This document shows, one piece after another, positions 44,338 through 56,519 of a stretch of 64,000 bases of DNA. The first letter of the stretch is position 1. Each line of letters starts with the position of its first letter. A program made the position numbers and the translations under genes. The notes below the pieces were generated by a model that saw only the letters and a list, made by a program, of their open reading frames with translations, did not search any database and had not been told where the DNA came from. The DNA is from Erigeron canadensis (taxonomy: Eukaryota > Streptophyta > Magnoliopsida > Asterales > Asteraceae), in NCBI RefSeq assembly GCF_010389155.1, contig NC_057769.1, positions 32,969,548 through 33,033,547 of the forward strand. The letters run 5' to 3'.

Positions 44338-46646
44338 ATGTTGGGGATGATGATGACCGAGCCGCAACAAAAGCATGGTTCAATAAGTTGTGATCAATGG
44401 AATGGTGAAGACGACTTTGGTGACCAGATTTTCTATAACCTCCACAACCCATTGTCTCAATACCGTACTCAAATCCCCGAGTTGGTTGGGAGACGTATCC
44501 GGGGTTTTTTTTCATGGCTGGGTGATCCTCTCCAGCAATAATATGTGGTCCTTTTGGAATCCATCCACTTCTAGGTTCATACATCTACCTCCTCTGCATA
44601 TATTGAAGGGTGGAGATTCTTATGATGATATTATCAGACAATGTTGTATGACATCCCCTCCCGATGATCCAGGTTCGATTCTTCTGCTAACAAGAACCGA
44701 CAAATCTACATTCGGCTAGACTGTAAAAGAAAGAGGTTAAGGTGGACGGAAATGTCATACGCCAAGCAACTCAAGAGAATAACAGGTGATGGTCGTTTAT
44801 TGCAAAGCCTAGCTTGTTGCAATGGTAAAGTATATGCCTTAAATACCGATGGTAATCTGTTTCAAGCTGTCATTATCATTGACATTGCGGTTAAGGATAA
44901 AGAAGTTGTGATACAACTGTTGTCATTTGGGTCAACTCCTAGTAAATACGTGGATTACCATTGCGAAGGATTATATGAGAAATTATATCTTAAAGGATCT
45001 TCTACAATGTTATACTGCGCTGCCGTACGTTTTGTTGAGTACGCTGAGAAAACAATAGGTGCGGTAATTGTGTTTGAACTGAACACCGCTCCTATAGAGT
45101 GGGCAGCGATACATAGCCTTAGTAGTAAAGAGTGGGACGTGACTAATGTGTCCGAATTGAACGACGCTCAAGCGAATAAAATGAATTCATTTTGTGATAT
45201 GTGGAAGAAAGTTACAGATCTAAATGACGCTATCTTTTCTGTGGATCTTGCTCGTGATCAGTCGGTATTTTGCATCCCTGAAATTTCGTCAGAGTTAGGG
45301 GGTTACATACATGTTCGTGGTAAAACGGGCACAATTATATACTCATACCAGATGAAAGATAAAACACTCTCCCAATCTTATATGCCTTCTCCACTGCTGT
45401 CAACAAGTCATGTCTCATTGTGGGAAGAAAAAGGGTATTAAGTTTACTTTTAATTGATTTGTGTTTTGTTCATCTTTTGAAAAATGTTTTCTTATTGTGC
45501 AGGCTAAAAGATGATTGCGTTGATTATAAGCAAGAAGTGGACAAGGACGATGAAATCACGATAAGATCAGTTACGGATGATGAGGTTGAATATAATGAAT
45601 CACACCTGCTCAACGTTCCGTTTCATTTATTGGAGATGGTTATGAAGCATTGCGTTGGAGTGGAATACATGAAGTTCCGTGCTACATGCAAACTATGTCT
45701 TTTAGCAGCACCTTTGAAACGGTGGAGGGACATATCTGGATTAACGGGATTGCAGAATTATTCATTAGTTTCACCATGGTTGATGGCGATAGACGACGAA
45801 GAGGGAATTATCAGTTTTACAGATCCATTGTTGGGTGACAAGTACTTTATGCATAGCTTACCGGAATTCACAGGACACAGGAGGATATATTGTTCCCGGT
45901 TTGGTTGGTTGTTGTTTGATTACCACCCCATACTGGTGTTCTATAATCCTTTTACAAGTGATATCCGCAAGCTTCCACCTATAGATATGGATACTGCTGA
46001 TAGCTTCTCCTTCTCCGCGCCACCTACTTCCCCCGATTGTATGGTGGTTGGTTTTTTAAGAAACACTGATTGGAGTACTGTACACATCCATTTTGTTTCT
46101 GGGGAATTTTCGTGGCATAGGATTGATCTGAGCCAGCATGAATACAGCTTCCGTTTTCCAACATTTTTTGGCAAAGATCTTTATGCCTTAGTGGAGGATA
46201 AGCTTCATATTTTCAAAAATTTGGGCTTAAACGATTACTCTTGGGAGCAAGATGTAGCCAAAGCCCCGACAAGTTGTTCCACATCCTGGACCAAACATTT
46301 CCTTACGAGACATGATCAACATCTTTTACTAGTTATGGTGTGTGAAGAATCCGTTGAGGTATTCATGTTCGATGGAAGTACTAAAACGTGGGGGAAAATA
46401 GATTGTTTAGGGCGGCTCATGATTTATATTTGCGACGAAACATGCCTCTGCACCGAAGCCAAAACACCAGAAATGGGAAACAAGATCTATTTTCCAGAAC
46501 TACATACCAAGATTGGGAGGATAGTGTTCTATTCACTCGAAACATGCACGTATGGAACCTTTAATCGCAAAACCGTTCAAGAAACGCGTACATTAGTACG
46601 TTATCTTGACCATGCTCATACTTGGATTGAACCAAGTTGGCCCTAA
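44338..46646 (+). CDS. KIB/DUF295 F-box protein with two propeller regions; first half damaged
   Basis: Predicted substrate adaptor of an SCF ubiquitin ligase: DUF295 (KIB1-4 beta-propeller) region, then F-box, then a second DUF295 region. Exons 44338-45434 and 45503-46646; the 68-base intron is GT..AG and keeps phase (EEKG | LKDDC). The second half is intact: F-box around HLLNVPFHLLEMVMKHC and VEYMKFRATCK, then SLVSPWLMAI, FSFSAPPTSPDCMVVGF, GRLMIYICDETCLC and the closing AHTWIEPSWP. In the first half the frame changes at an eight-T run (44505-44512; seven T would keep RRIRG-FFHGWVIL in frame) and changes back near 44700-44720 before RLDCKRKRLRW. As read, the first propeller is broken; homopolymer error is possible. 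The first F-box expected upstream is not visible. The start is uncertain: the first Met cluster (MLGMMMTE) is my choice. Confidence 0.65.
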
Positions 46647-47400
46647 CGGACCTTATTAGTCTGAATAATTGTCGTTGTGTTTGAATCTTTACAATTTCGC
46701 ATCATTCAGTCAGAATAGTTTGTTGCTTGGTTTCTCTTCTAGATTGTAATTGTATTCTTGATTGATTTTGATTTCATCTTTCTTGTTGATTGGGCAATGT
46801 TGTTGACTCTAGTGAAGCTCACAAAATATTTAAATTTCTGAAGTTCTTATGACCTCAAGTATTCAAATTAAAGTGAAGCTCACTCTCCAAGATTTTAACA
46901 TAAAGATCCTCTTCATCTCAATCCCTCCTTTACACTCCTCTGCAAGCTCAGAAAAGGGAATGAAGTTATCATTCCTAACCCCTTTAAAGGGCTTGTGCTT
47001 TTTGGGGCTAGAGATTGTTGGTGTGGAAGGTTTGTAAATATGTTCATGTATCACTCCATAAGCTATTGCGGATCCACCTTATTGTTTCTATTATGTTATT
47101 TATATTAGATGATTATTAGGTGCAGATATGTTAGCTGACTCTGATGCATTGCACGCCGTTTGATCTTCTATTAGAAAGTAGCTTGCTTCAAAGTTCTTAA
47201 ATATGGAACGCTTCCACCAATCCTCCGCCCCAAATCAAGGATTTTGCACTTCTGACTTGTTTAATTAGATGTATGTATGCATCGACTTGTTCAACAGAAT
47301 CATTGCCAACGAACCCTTGCCCTTTATAATTAAGTTCGTCTAGTTTAAGCCATTGTAGTGTGGAGCTTTGGTTGAATTTGTTTAATTTCATGGTTAGATG
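46647..47400. other. 3' flank of the KIB gene with two unrecognised minus-strand ORFs
   Basis: Minus-strand frames at 47391-47197 (ends SLIWGGGLVEAFHI) and 47054-46863 (contains NFIPFSELAEECKGG) look protein-like in composition and might be decayed exons, but I recognise no family and no matching splice pair. Confidence 0.25.
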
Positions 47401-48185
47401 CTTAATGTATTAATTAGTGGCTACATTCGAAAGGTTGCATGTTATTATTATAATGCAATAAGTGGGTGAAAGTGATGATAATTATTTCCATTAATAATTG
47501 CTTTGCTGGGTGACTATGAAGTAGTTTGGTGTGGTTTTTAGTTAAAACCAAAACTGAATCCATTATATATATATATATATATTGTTGGTAGAACTAAGAG
47601 AAAAAAATAAAAACAACTTTAAAGTTTAACCATTTAAATTCAAAGTTAAATTAATCTTAGCCATTGAAACTAAATAGTTAGATATGGAAACTAATTTATT
47701 CTATTTAATTCTATGCATTAACTTTTATTCATAAGCTAAACAACACTTCTATATGTCAATACAAAATTAATATATGAATTTCATTATATTAAACGTAGTA
47801 ATGATACCCTATCAAAATAATACCGTTAACCTGTCAATAAAGAAATCACAATACAATTCCTAAATTTGTAAACATGTCTAAAGTAGGTATGGTTATCGCC
47901 TTTTATGTAGGATAATATTTATTCGTTAATCTAATTCACTTATATATTATTAAATATAATAAAATTATAAATTATTAATAATTCATGTGTATCTTCTTAT
48001 ATTTATCTAGGTAGACCGTACTAATCTATTATATTATTTATATAAAAATAATACTTATCTATATTTAATATATAGATATAGGTAATCGGAAAAAAATAAT
48101 TAAATAATAAAATATTTATCTTTTATGAGTTTATTTTATACCACCTATCTTTATGAGTTTGTCATAGATACGTAGGTGGTCGACA
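47401..48185. other. AT-rich intergenic DNA
   Basis: No gene. AT microsatellite at 47563-47581. Confidence 0.4.
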
Positions 48186-48189
48186 TTAT

Positions 48190-48320
48190 TTTTTATAATA
48201 ATACTAACTAATAAACCTGGGTTCAACCCAAATATTTTAATTAAAACTAAAAATTATAAACATATAAAGATAAATATATGTATTTTTTGTTATTGATATG
48301 TTATAATTTGGTTTGAATAT
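48190..48320 (-). mobile_element. Helitron-like 3' end related to copy A
   Basis: On the minus strand a hairpin TTGGGTTGAACCCA precedes GGTTTATTAGTTAGT. The adjacent body (AAACATATAAAG.TAAATATATG, TATAATTTG) aligns with 8893-9010. Confidence 0.4.
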
Positions 48321-48855
48321 ACTAAATTAACTAACGTAATTTTTATATATAAGTCCTTATTGCATTAATAAAGCATAAAAAGACATTTTTAAAATAGAAA
48401 TTTAAAATAAGCATTTAATGGACTATTTATCTTTAAAAATGTTGAATAGTAAATATGACATCATAAATAAATTAAAGTCTTTTGTAAAAAAACTATAGAC
48501 ATGCCAGATAATATTTTTTCTAAAAATAGTTTTAGAAGACAATTCTTCTTTATTATATATAGATATTTTTAATATTTATTTATATAAAAAAAGTCAATGA
48601 AAGTCAAAATTAAAATTTATAAAAGTTAGGAGTTATGATTGGCTAATAAGTTATTAGAACTGTGCTTTAGTATGATAAAAGATTTGTTTTACTTTAATAT
48701 TTGTTTTATTTTACCTAAAACCTATAATGTAATTAAATGTTTGTTTATCATTTAATTATAAACATAATTTACAACTTAAAAAATAAAAATAAATATAAAA
48801 TGTAAACATATATAAATAGAACACCATATCAGCCTACTACTACTACTCATAAACT
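48321..48855. other. AT-rich intergenic DNA
   Basis: Continuation of the Helitron-like body is likely (ATGACATCAT motif at 48457) but no far end was defined. No gene. Confidence 0.3.
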
Positions 48856-48857
48856 AT

Positions 48858-49264
48858 AATTATGTTGGGTTCTGATTAATAGGTACGGGTTGACGGGTTG
48901 AAAATACCCAACCCCAACCCGGCCTAACGTCACAATCAACTTGAAGAGCTCCACCAAAACCTACTAACTCGTCAACCCAAATCCTACCACCAACCAGAAA
49001 TATTCAAATTTGTGGGTTAAATGGTATGGTGGGTTGATTTCAGGTGATATGGTTCATGGTTGGTGGACTGATTTCACGTAAATTGGTTGTGGGTTGTCAG
49101 ATCAAATGAGTTAGTGGATCGTTCCACTAAGATTTTTTTATATGAATTTAAAATATTATTGGGTTGACGGGTTAACCTATTTACCCAAAAGTTCAACCCG
49201 ACCCCGACAATAAGAAAAATCAAATTGGCAGGTTACCGGGTCGAAACTTCACAACCCTAACCCA
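48858..49264. mobile_element. Putative MITE with GGGTTGACGGG motifs
   Basis: Left GTTGGGTTCTGATTAA and right CTTCACAACCCTAAC are diverged inverted ends; CGGGTTGACGGGTTG and CCCAACCCCAACCCGG near the left are mirrored by GGTTGACGGGTTAACC and GTTCAACCCGACCCC near the right. No target duplication found. Confidence 0.4.
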
Positions 49265-49894
49265 GTTTTTCTGGGTCACTTTGAAGTCGAATTTCGGGTA
49301 ATTTCGATGATATATAAAACATACTCTATATATGTTATACCAAAAAATGTACAAGATTCGATATCTTAATATTATGTCCGATTTCATAACAAACTCCATT
49401 TTGATATACTATAAAACTATATTTTTCGGGATGTGTGATACATGTATTGTATAAGTTTTAGATAACTCGGTCACCGACCGGCTATTAATCTACTTATGTC
49501 GGGTTTTTAAAATTTTAAACCATTTATATATGGTTTATAACGGTTTGAGTTTTCGGTTATCAAGAACTAAAAAACATAACATTCAACTACTGGATTCTAA
49601 AACAATCATTTAAAAAACCAAATATCCAACTAAATGGTTTCATGTAAACATTAATACCAAAATACTTAAAAGTTTACTAAAATGATCTATAACAATATTC
49701 AGTTGCTTAAATAATAATAATAATAATAATAATAATGAAAGGGTTGAGGGCCCAGATATTATTTCGGTTTCCCACCAATTTCTTGTAAATTCAACTATTT
49801 CTAATGAAAGTAATTTTTATAATAATAAAATAATAATAATAATAACCTTAATAATTTGTTCAATAATAATAATAATAACCTTAATAATCTGTTC

Positions 49895-49936
<42 letters not shown>

Positions 49937-50535
49937 CTATCAAGTTTAACTTCAAAACAAGAGGTCGTTTCTCTTAAGTTACAAAAATATTATATATTAA
50001 CCAAACTAATATTAAAATTTTATTTTACTTTATTGATAATATATAATACGGTTCAGTTTGATTTTTATGGTTTTGTTATTAAATGCATCCAAGATCCAAA
50101 CCAGTATTTTATTTTATTTTTAAAAAAAAACCACAATATTAGTTTTTTAGTATTGGACGATTTTATAGTTTGGTTTTATCGGTTTGTTTGTTTTATGGTT
50201 TTTTTGTTTTTTTTTATTTTCCTTCAATTAACGATTTCATCATATTTTAATAAAAACTCTTATTCAATATTTTAGAATTTAGAGGGTACCCGGTTGTCAA
50301 TTGGAGGTGAAAAGTCTTTTTTTTTAACCTTTCAAAAAAAAAGGTAAAAAGGCTTTATCCTTACGGGGAAATCGTATCCTTTTATATATATCTGAATTTT
50401 GAACAAATTAACAGGCCTGCCACTGGCTTCCATGAAAAGGTCAGTTTGCTTTTTGCTTCGTATAATAAATAATAATAAGATATTTCGATGGAAGAGACAA
50501 AGTGAAAACATGTAAATTAAACATTTCTCCCCTTA
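49265..50535. repeat. AT-rich DNA with AAT microsatellites
   Basis: Trinucleotide AAT runs at about 49711-49737, 49820-49845, 49864-49878 and 49896-49935. The poly-Asn open frame over 49856-50275 is a translation of one of them, not a gene. Confidence 0.6.
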
Positions 50536-50796
50536 CGGGGAGAGGTGTAGTTGGCGAATTGGTTAAATTGGCAAAAATTAAACCAATAAGAAGATGTCAA
50601 ATGTACTAGCCAAAAACTTGCCAATATTAGCCGAAATCTTGCCAATTTTGTGGGTATTGTGCTAAAACTTGCGAATTTGCCAATTCCAAAAACTTACAAA
50701 ACATACCCTAAACTTTTATTAAATTTAAAAAACAATACAAATACAAATTAAAACTAGGATTAAAAACAATACAACTAGAAAATAAATAACAAACTA

Positions 50797-51574
50797 AAAC
50801 AAGTTATCACATGGCCACCCGTGTTTCTCCGCGATGTCGCGTTTGCGTTGCAATTGTATGCTACGCATGGGCTCGACCAAGTGTTCGTGAGGTGCGCCAA
50901 AGATTTGGAGGTCTAGTTCCATCGTCTTTTGGCGTTGAAAGTCGAGTTGGGATTGTAGCAATGCCCGCGCAAGGTTTTCACGTTCGAGGGTGGCTTCCCT
51001 CCTCCTTTGGCATTCGAGCCTCTTTTCTTCTTTGTGTGCAATACTCACCTCCCTATACTCTTCAACCGAACCAAGCAAACTTTCTTTGCTTTTGGAAGAA
51101 GTCGTGGCCTTGCTACGTGATTTTCGAGCAAATGAAGGCATCAAGTCCTCATTCAAATCGGGAACTCGAGTGTAGTGGCTCGAAGACTCATCGGTTCGAG
51201 CCCTTTTCTCACTCCCGCTAGTATCTTCAGTGCGAGGAGTGCCGGCCGTAGGAGTATTAGGCTTGGTCGAAGTAGGAGTAGTACCAAAACCACTCGCCGG
51301 TGGAACATACGCAAACTTGTCATGTTTCTTCACAACATTCCAAGCTTTAATATGCTTGAATCCCTTGTTCTTTTTGCGTTTCGCCCACTCTTCCAAACTC
51401 TCGGACAAGATTGTCTCATCATTGGCACCGCTAGCCCATCTATGTTTCTTCAAACACATAAAAATAACATATATATATATATATATATATATATTAAACG
51501 TAAAACAAAAGTATATATATATATAGAAAACGTAGAACAAAAGTATATATATATAGATAAAACATAGAACAAAA

Positions 51575-51612
<38 letters not shown>

Positions 51613-52180
51613 CGTAGAACAAAAGTATATATATCGGAAAAAATTAACCATTTGATTGTAGATGCCGCTAAACTCGTTCAATAGTGGTTGCATTTTCTTC
51701 CACTTTGTGTTCACTTGATGGTATGTTCGTTGATGTTTTTTTGTTGGGTATTGTAGTATGCAAGAATCCTATTCCAAAAGGATTCATATCTTTGTTGATC
51801 GCCGGTGACGGGATCCGTAGAGATATGGAAATAAGCTTGGGCCAACAATTCTTCATCGTCGGCACTCCACGCGATCGGGGGTGCTCTCGTGGAGGTGGAG
51901 ATTTTTTTCCCCTTCCCACGACCGGGTGGAGGTGGCGCCTCCACCTCCTCGCTAGAGGTGTCGCGCACATCGTCATACCCCTCGTCGGGTTGTTCTTGGA
52001 CATCATCATCGTCTTCAACAAAAGTGATCGTGGGTTGAGTGGGTTAGGAAGGAAGTTCAAAGCGGCACATGTCGACCTGAACGGAACCCATCGCTTAACA
52101 ATTGAAAGAAGTCGTGGTTGAGGTTTTGGGTTTCGTTTTGATGTTGGTTAGAAGAACCGCCGCAATAGCGGTTTTGGTAT
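50797..52180 (-). pseudogene. PIF/Harbinger ORF1 (trihelix/SANT-like DNA-binding protein), frameshifted
   Basis: On the minus strand the parts lie in different frames: NQYQNRYCGGSSNQHQNETQ; then FVEDDDDVQEQPDEGYDDV and WSADDEELLAQAYFHISTDP with FWNRILAYYN (trihelix-like core); then RTYHQVNTKWKKMQPLL in another frame; then an AT-microsatellite intron (about 51445-51655) and ASGANDETILSESLEEW; then a charged coiled-coil tail with VEEYREVSIAHKEEKRLE. Such proteins pair with a Harbinger transposase and often are annotated as NAM-associated. At least two frameshifts. Confidence 0.75.
51470..51640. repeat. AT microsatellite and TAGAACAAAAGTATATAT minisatellite
   Basis: Four spaced copies of ACAAAAGTATATATATA units separated by long AT runs, inside the presumed intron of the Harbinger ORF1. 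Confidence 0.75.
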
Positions 52181-52661
52181 TGGTTTGAAGAACCGCCGAA
52201 ATCGTATTGTTGTTGCCGAGGAAGTTGAAACGGGAATTGATTTGTTGGTGCTCAGTATGTTTTGGATGATTTTCTTGTGGGAATCATTTTGAAGAAAATA
52301 TGTGAAAGAGATGAGATACATGGAGAGTAAGTAAAATTTTTAGTAGTGGAAATGAAAGTATATTGTGTTGTATATATAGTAAATAAGGTAGGGGTAAGTT
52401 TTGAAAATTATTTTTTAAAAAAATGGTCACTTTGACCAATTTTTTTTTTTTATAAAAAAAAGACGCTCCCAACGTTCAAAAGTTGATGCCCAACGTTCAC
52501 CTGCATCGGCCAAAACTAGCCGATGGAACTAGTCAAACTTGCCGAGCCAGATGCTATAGTGTAGCCGATTTGCCGATTTTTGCCGATGAAACTAGCTGAC
52601 TACACCTCTCCCCCTTACAAGCTACCATATAAAAACTCATAAAAATTTCACTTTTATTTTG

Positions 52662-53330
52662 ACGAGAGCAAGTACTCGCGCGTTGTGGCGGTGAGATGGT
52701 GGGGGTGATAGGTCATAGAGTGTGATAGGTCATATAGTTTGATAGCCAAATGCTTTAGCCGTAAGGTCTCCGCCTTCGGGTTTAAAAATTCGTCGAAAGT
52801 ATATCGAATGACATCTCTAATGAAAGAATATGAAATTTTAAGAACACCCATATAATATTTATAATTTATCGATGTACGGTTTTTGAGATAAAATATTTTG
52901 AATGAATTGGATGAATAATTTATTTATGGTGGAGAGAGAGAAAAAATGATCGGTTGAGATTTGAGGAGAGAGAAATGATAGTATAGTTATTTTAGGTAAA
53001 TATTGAATAAATAGGGAGTATTTTGGAAAAGTAAATGTTGAAACTTAAACTTTAGACAGATGAATTTGCTTTATAAAACATCCAAAATGGTTAACATTGA
53101 AAAGCTTATTTACTAAAACAATATGTAATTTATGTAAAAGCTTTTTACAAAAAAAGTCTTCTTCTCTAATGATAAAAAGATTTTAAAAGTTTGAAACTAA
53201 ATATAATATAGGTATTTAAGAGGAGAGAGAAGAATATAGCCTTTTTTTTAAAAACAGCTCATACACATTTTTTATCAAAAAAAAAAAAAAACTTTTCAAA
53301 TCTTACCATCGTGGATGTAATATAATATAG
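52662..53330. mobile_element. Helitron-like fragment with GC-rich end
   Basis: Begins GACGAGAGCAAGTACTCGCGCGTTGTGGCGG, written here as a motif class rather than a precise border: it resembles the GC-rich ends at 23858 and 57070. The body is AT-rich with no coding capacity. Confidence 0.3.
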
Positions 53331-53393
53331 ATATAGATAAAGTTCATATTTTGGAAGTATTGTGACATGGCTCACACGAACCATTTGTTATTC

Positions 53394-53762
53394 TATCTCT
53401 CTTATATAAATATAACAAGATTGTTTTTAGAAATCTTTTTTTATGTGTCATGCAAAAAAAATTTCATTGGTTATTTTTTAAAAATATATGATGTCATAAT
53501 AATATTTTTTTCCCCCTATTTCCTTTTTTCCATATTACTATTCTAACCTTAATTTTTGTTAATTAGTATGAAAAATGATCGAATCGTAGCTTTATTTTTA
53601 ATTTCATCATTAATTTATGGTAGTTATTTTTTTTTTACATTTTCATCACCCTAATCAGTTTTACATACTAATATTCATCTTTACAAGTATGTTGTTATCT
53701 TCATATCAATTTATAATGTATCGACAACAAATTACATACATACTTCTATACTCGTATAATTT
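53394..53762 (+). mobile_element. Helitron-like non-autonomous copy B
   Basis: Starts TCTCTCTTATATAAATATAA and follows copy A (8893-9343, minus) for about 370 bp, including AACAATCTTGTT against AACAAGATTGTT and the CATCTTTACAAGTATGTTG block. The hairpin and CTRRT end are missing. Confidence 0.5.
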
Positions 53763-55387
53763 TTTTTGTTAAAGTTTTAGTTAATAGTGAATCACGAACA
53801 ATGTTTAAAATAGTATCTTGAATAATTACCAAAAGTGCTAATAGTATCTTGAATAATTATTGTCAAAATCATTTTTCAGCTAATAGTGAATCACGTACAA
53901 TGTTTAAAATATTCAAATCATTGTTCTTCTAAATATTTAAAAAATGATATTTGTTTCAAAGTACACTGAAAATGAAAAAGCTATAAAGCTATAAAAAAAA
54001 AGAAAAAACCAAGAAAAAGCTGTCATCTTCTTTCTTCTTCATGGTTATCACACACTTCCAATAAAGAGTCTTAACCGTTATTTATCTTATCAAACAAATA
54101 ATTACATCAATCACGTTAAAGATTATATGGTTTGAATACAATCCGAAATCACAACTTATATCCTGGATTAATTTTGAAAACACCTAGATTTCAAGATTGG
54201 GGGTGGCTTGATTGACAAAATATTTAGAATCTTGAAGCTCGTAACTGAAATGAATGGCCAGTTGGGGGAGGCTAAGCACCGGCCAGCCCCCCTACTGGCT
54301 CCGCTATTGCCTCTCTCGAAGTATGTTCTATAGAATGAAGACAATAAACGGGAAAGAGGCTGAAGTTCAAAGCATAATAAATTGAAGTTGACACCTTTTA
54401 GGGGTGCATCAGAAAGAAAGGTGCATTAGCTATCTATCCTATACTAACATCAGGATATTATTCTATGACTGAAGTAACACATTCTTGTAATAACACACAC
54501 AAGTTATTCGCAACATGAAAACTAATGACACTGGTATTTCAGATAAACCCAACCTGACATGTGTGAAGGTGAACAAAAGATAACATAATTTGAACTCATT
54601 GCCCAGCCTAGCCATTTTTGAGACATCCATGTTAGATATGATGGTAAATTGAGGTGATTTTAAAGAGGAACATACTATAGAAACCCCCATTTACTAGGTA
54701 CATTCTATACCATTAATTCTCAGTCAACTTTTTAGTTCATTTATATTTCCAATGAGATACTTAAATAAATTTTATATCAAATATTAACATTAAACATATC
54801 AAATTAATTATGTTCAAACATTGCATTTAATGCATCAAATAAGGTAAATTTTTTATTTAAATACTAAGTTTAACTTATTATTAAAAAATAAAAATTATTA
54901 TTATCGTTATAATAATTATTATTATTATTATTTGAATTTCTTGTTTTACTTTTTAAAATAATTGTCGTATATATTCACGTCACTTATAGATTTGATAAAT
55001 TAGGTACAAACAACGGCTCACTCTCTTGGTTATGTCATTATTACTAAAGATCTAAAGCAAGTGCAAGCAGTTTTATGTATAAAGTTGAACTTAGATGTGA
55101 TCTTGATAGTAAATACAAAGCTAAAGGAGCGACAAGCATAACTTGTCTCTCAAAAAAATGTGTATAAACAACATATTGATTTATATGATCAACTTTGTAA
55201 ACATGAAAGAATTTTTGTCGATATAAATAATTAGATATTTTAATGTCATTATATTTGCAATTGTTTTTGAAATATTTCTCTTTTATTTTTTTATTTTTGG
55301 ACTTTTTATAAAAAAACATAAGTTTTTTTATTAATAATATAACTAATACAACTATATATAAATTATTTTAAAAATTAATTAAATTAA

Positions 55388-55420
<33 letters not shown>

Positions 55421-55915
55421 TTTGAGATAAAATAAAATTTAAAGAATATATATAAGTTATGTAATGGTTAAGGAAGAGAAAAAGATAATAAATGTTATAA
55501 CCAAAAGTTAATGATTATGATGAATAAAGAGATATTTAACGAGGTACTTAATTATAATAATGATTGTATAAGTGTGTAATTAGTATATTGGGGGTATATT
55601 TAGACACTCTCTTTAAAGATTTACTACCAAAACTTAAAAAATAGAATAAAAAGTCCCTTACTGCGAAAACCAATCAAATTTGAAGCCAAAATAATGACAC
55701 AATTTGACTCATCCACCGCCGCGAGCATTTTTCTGTGTCTACTTGGGAGTAAAGAGACACAAACATCTAGGAATGAATACTCTCGTATAAAAGAAGACGT
55801 CTGGTAATCCGATCACTTTTTTGGTAACCCGACTAGACTTTTTATAGCAATCCTGACAGGGAGACCACTTTTATTCTGCCATATTTACTATTATAGAATT
55901 GGGGCCCGCCCTTTT
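53763..55915. other. AT-rich intergenic DNA
   Basis: No gene. GGCCAGCCCCCCTACTGGCTCCGC at 54281-54304 region looks like a TE terminus remnant. AT microsatellite at 55390-55420. Confidence 0.35.
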
Positions 55916-55918
55916 ATC

Positions 55919-55949
55919 ACTTTTTGCAGCGAGGGTCGCTGCAAAAAGT
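55919..55949. repeat. Perfect 13-bp hairpin
   Basis: ACTTTTTGCAGCG, five-base loop AGGGT, then CGCTGCAAAAAGT. Strong stem with no obvious gene attached. Confidence 0.8.
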
Positions 55950-56099
55950 AGTAGTGGTCGAGATACAAAAAAACAATGGTGGGAATATGGGACGTAAAAG
56001 AAACATGCACCATTCAATAAACATGTAAAAACAGTTCCTCATCAATGAGGGCGGGCTAACATGAGTACGTAGTAGTAAATCATAGAAATTCGAAAAGGA

Positions 56100-56220
56100 A
56101 AAAAAATAGTACATATATATAAGAGCTTTTCCTTCCACGAGTCCTTCAACTATAAAAGAATTACTCTCCGCAAACATTGAGTGGTAGAGTTCCCGAGTCG
56201 AAACTGGCACCTGCAAGTAG
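56100..56220 (-). other. Possible gene fragment (protein-like, unrecognised)
   Basis: On the minus strand, after an acceptor-like CTACTTGCAG (56222-56213), the frame reads VPVSTRELYHSMFAESN and SFIVEGLVEGKAL. Composition and the acceptor suggest a relic exon; a VASt-like domain is a guess only. Confidence 0.25.
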
Positions 56221-56519
56221 ATACATCCTTTACAATGCAATAAAATATTCAACCATATATAGTTCGATCTTTAATCTCAAAAACTAATACTTTTTTTTCA
56301 ACTCTCGCAAAATATATTCAAGCTCAATACCACCATTATTCTAACAAGCTACTTTTGAAAAGTCAAACTTACGTTGACAAAAACTTGCAGATCATCTTTT
56401 TATATCTGTATATCTCTCCACTCCTTAGTTCAAATCTATAATTCCAACAAAAATTATGAAGGAAAAAAACAAAAAACATTAATGAACAATTAATAACACC
56501 CTATAGCAAGCCTTGAAGC

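Larger units (their letters stand above)
50536..52614. mobile_element. PIF/Harbinger element, 2.1 kb, TSD TTA
   Basis: Inverted ends GGGGAGAGGTGTAGT and ACTACACCTCTCCCCC lie next to TTA on each side (50533-50535 and 52615-52617), the PIF/Harbinger signature. It carries a minus-strand ORF1-like gene but no DDE transposase ORF, so it is a deleted, non-autonomous copy. Subterminal CCAATTT/TTGCCA (left) and TTGCCGA/CGGC (right) motifs are repeated. Confidence 0.8.

Noticed and set aside
49856..50275. Poly-Asn ORF
   Set aside because: Translation of an AAT microsatellite followed by AT-rich DNA; no conserved sequence.
50811..51567. Plus-strand ORFs over the Harbinger element
   Set aside because: Shadows of the minus-strand ORF1; Arg/Ser-rich composition comes from the complement of its charged tail.
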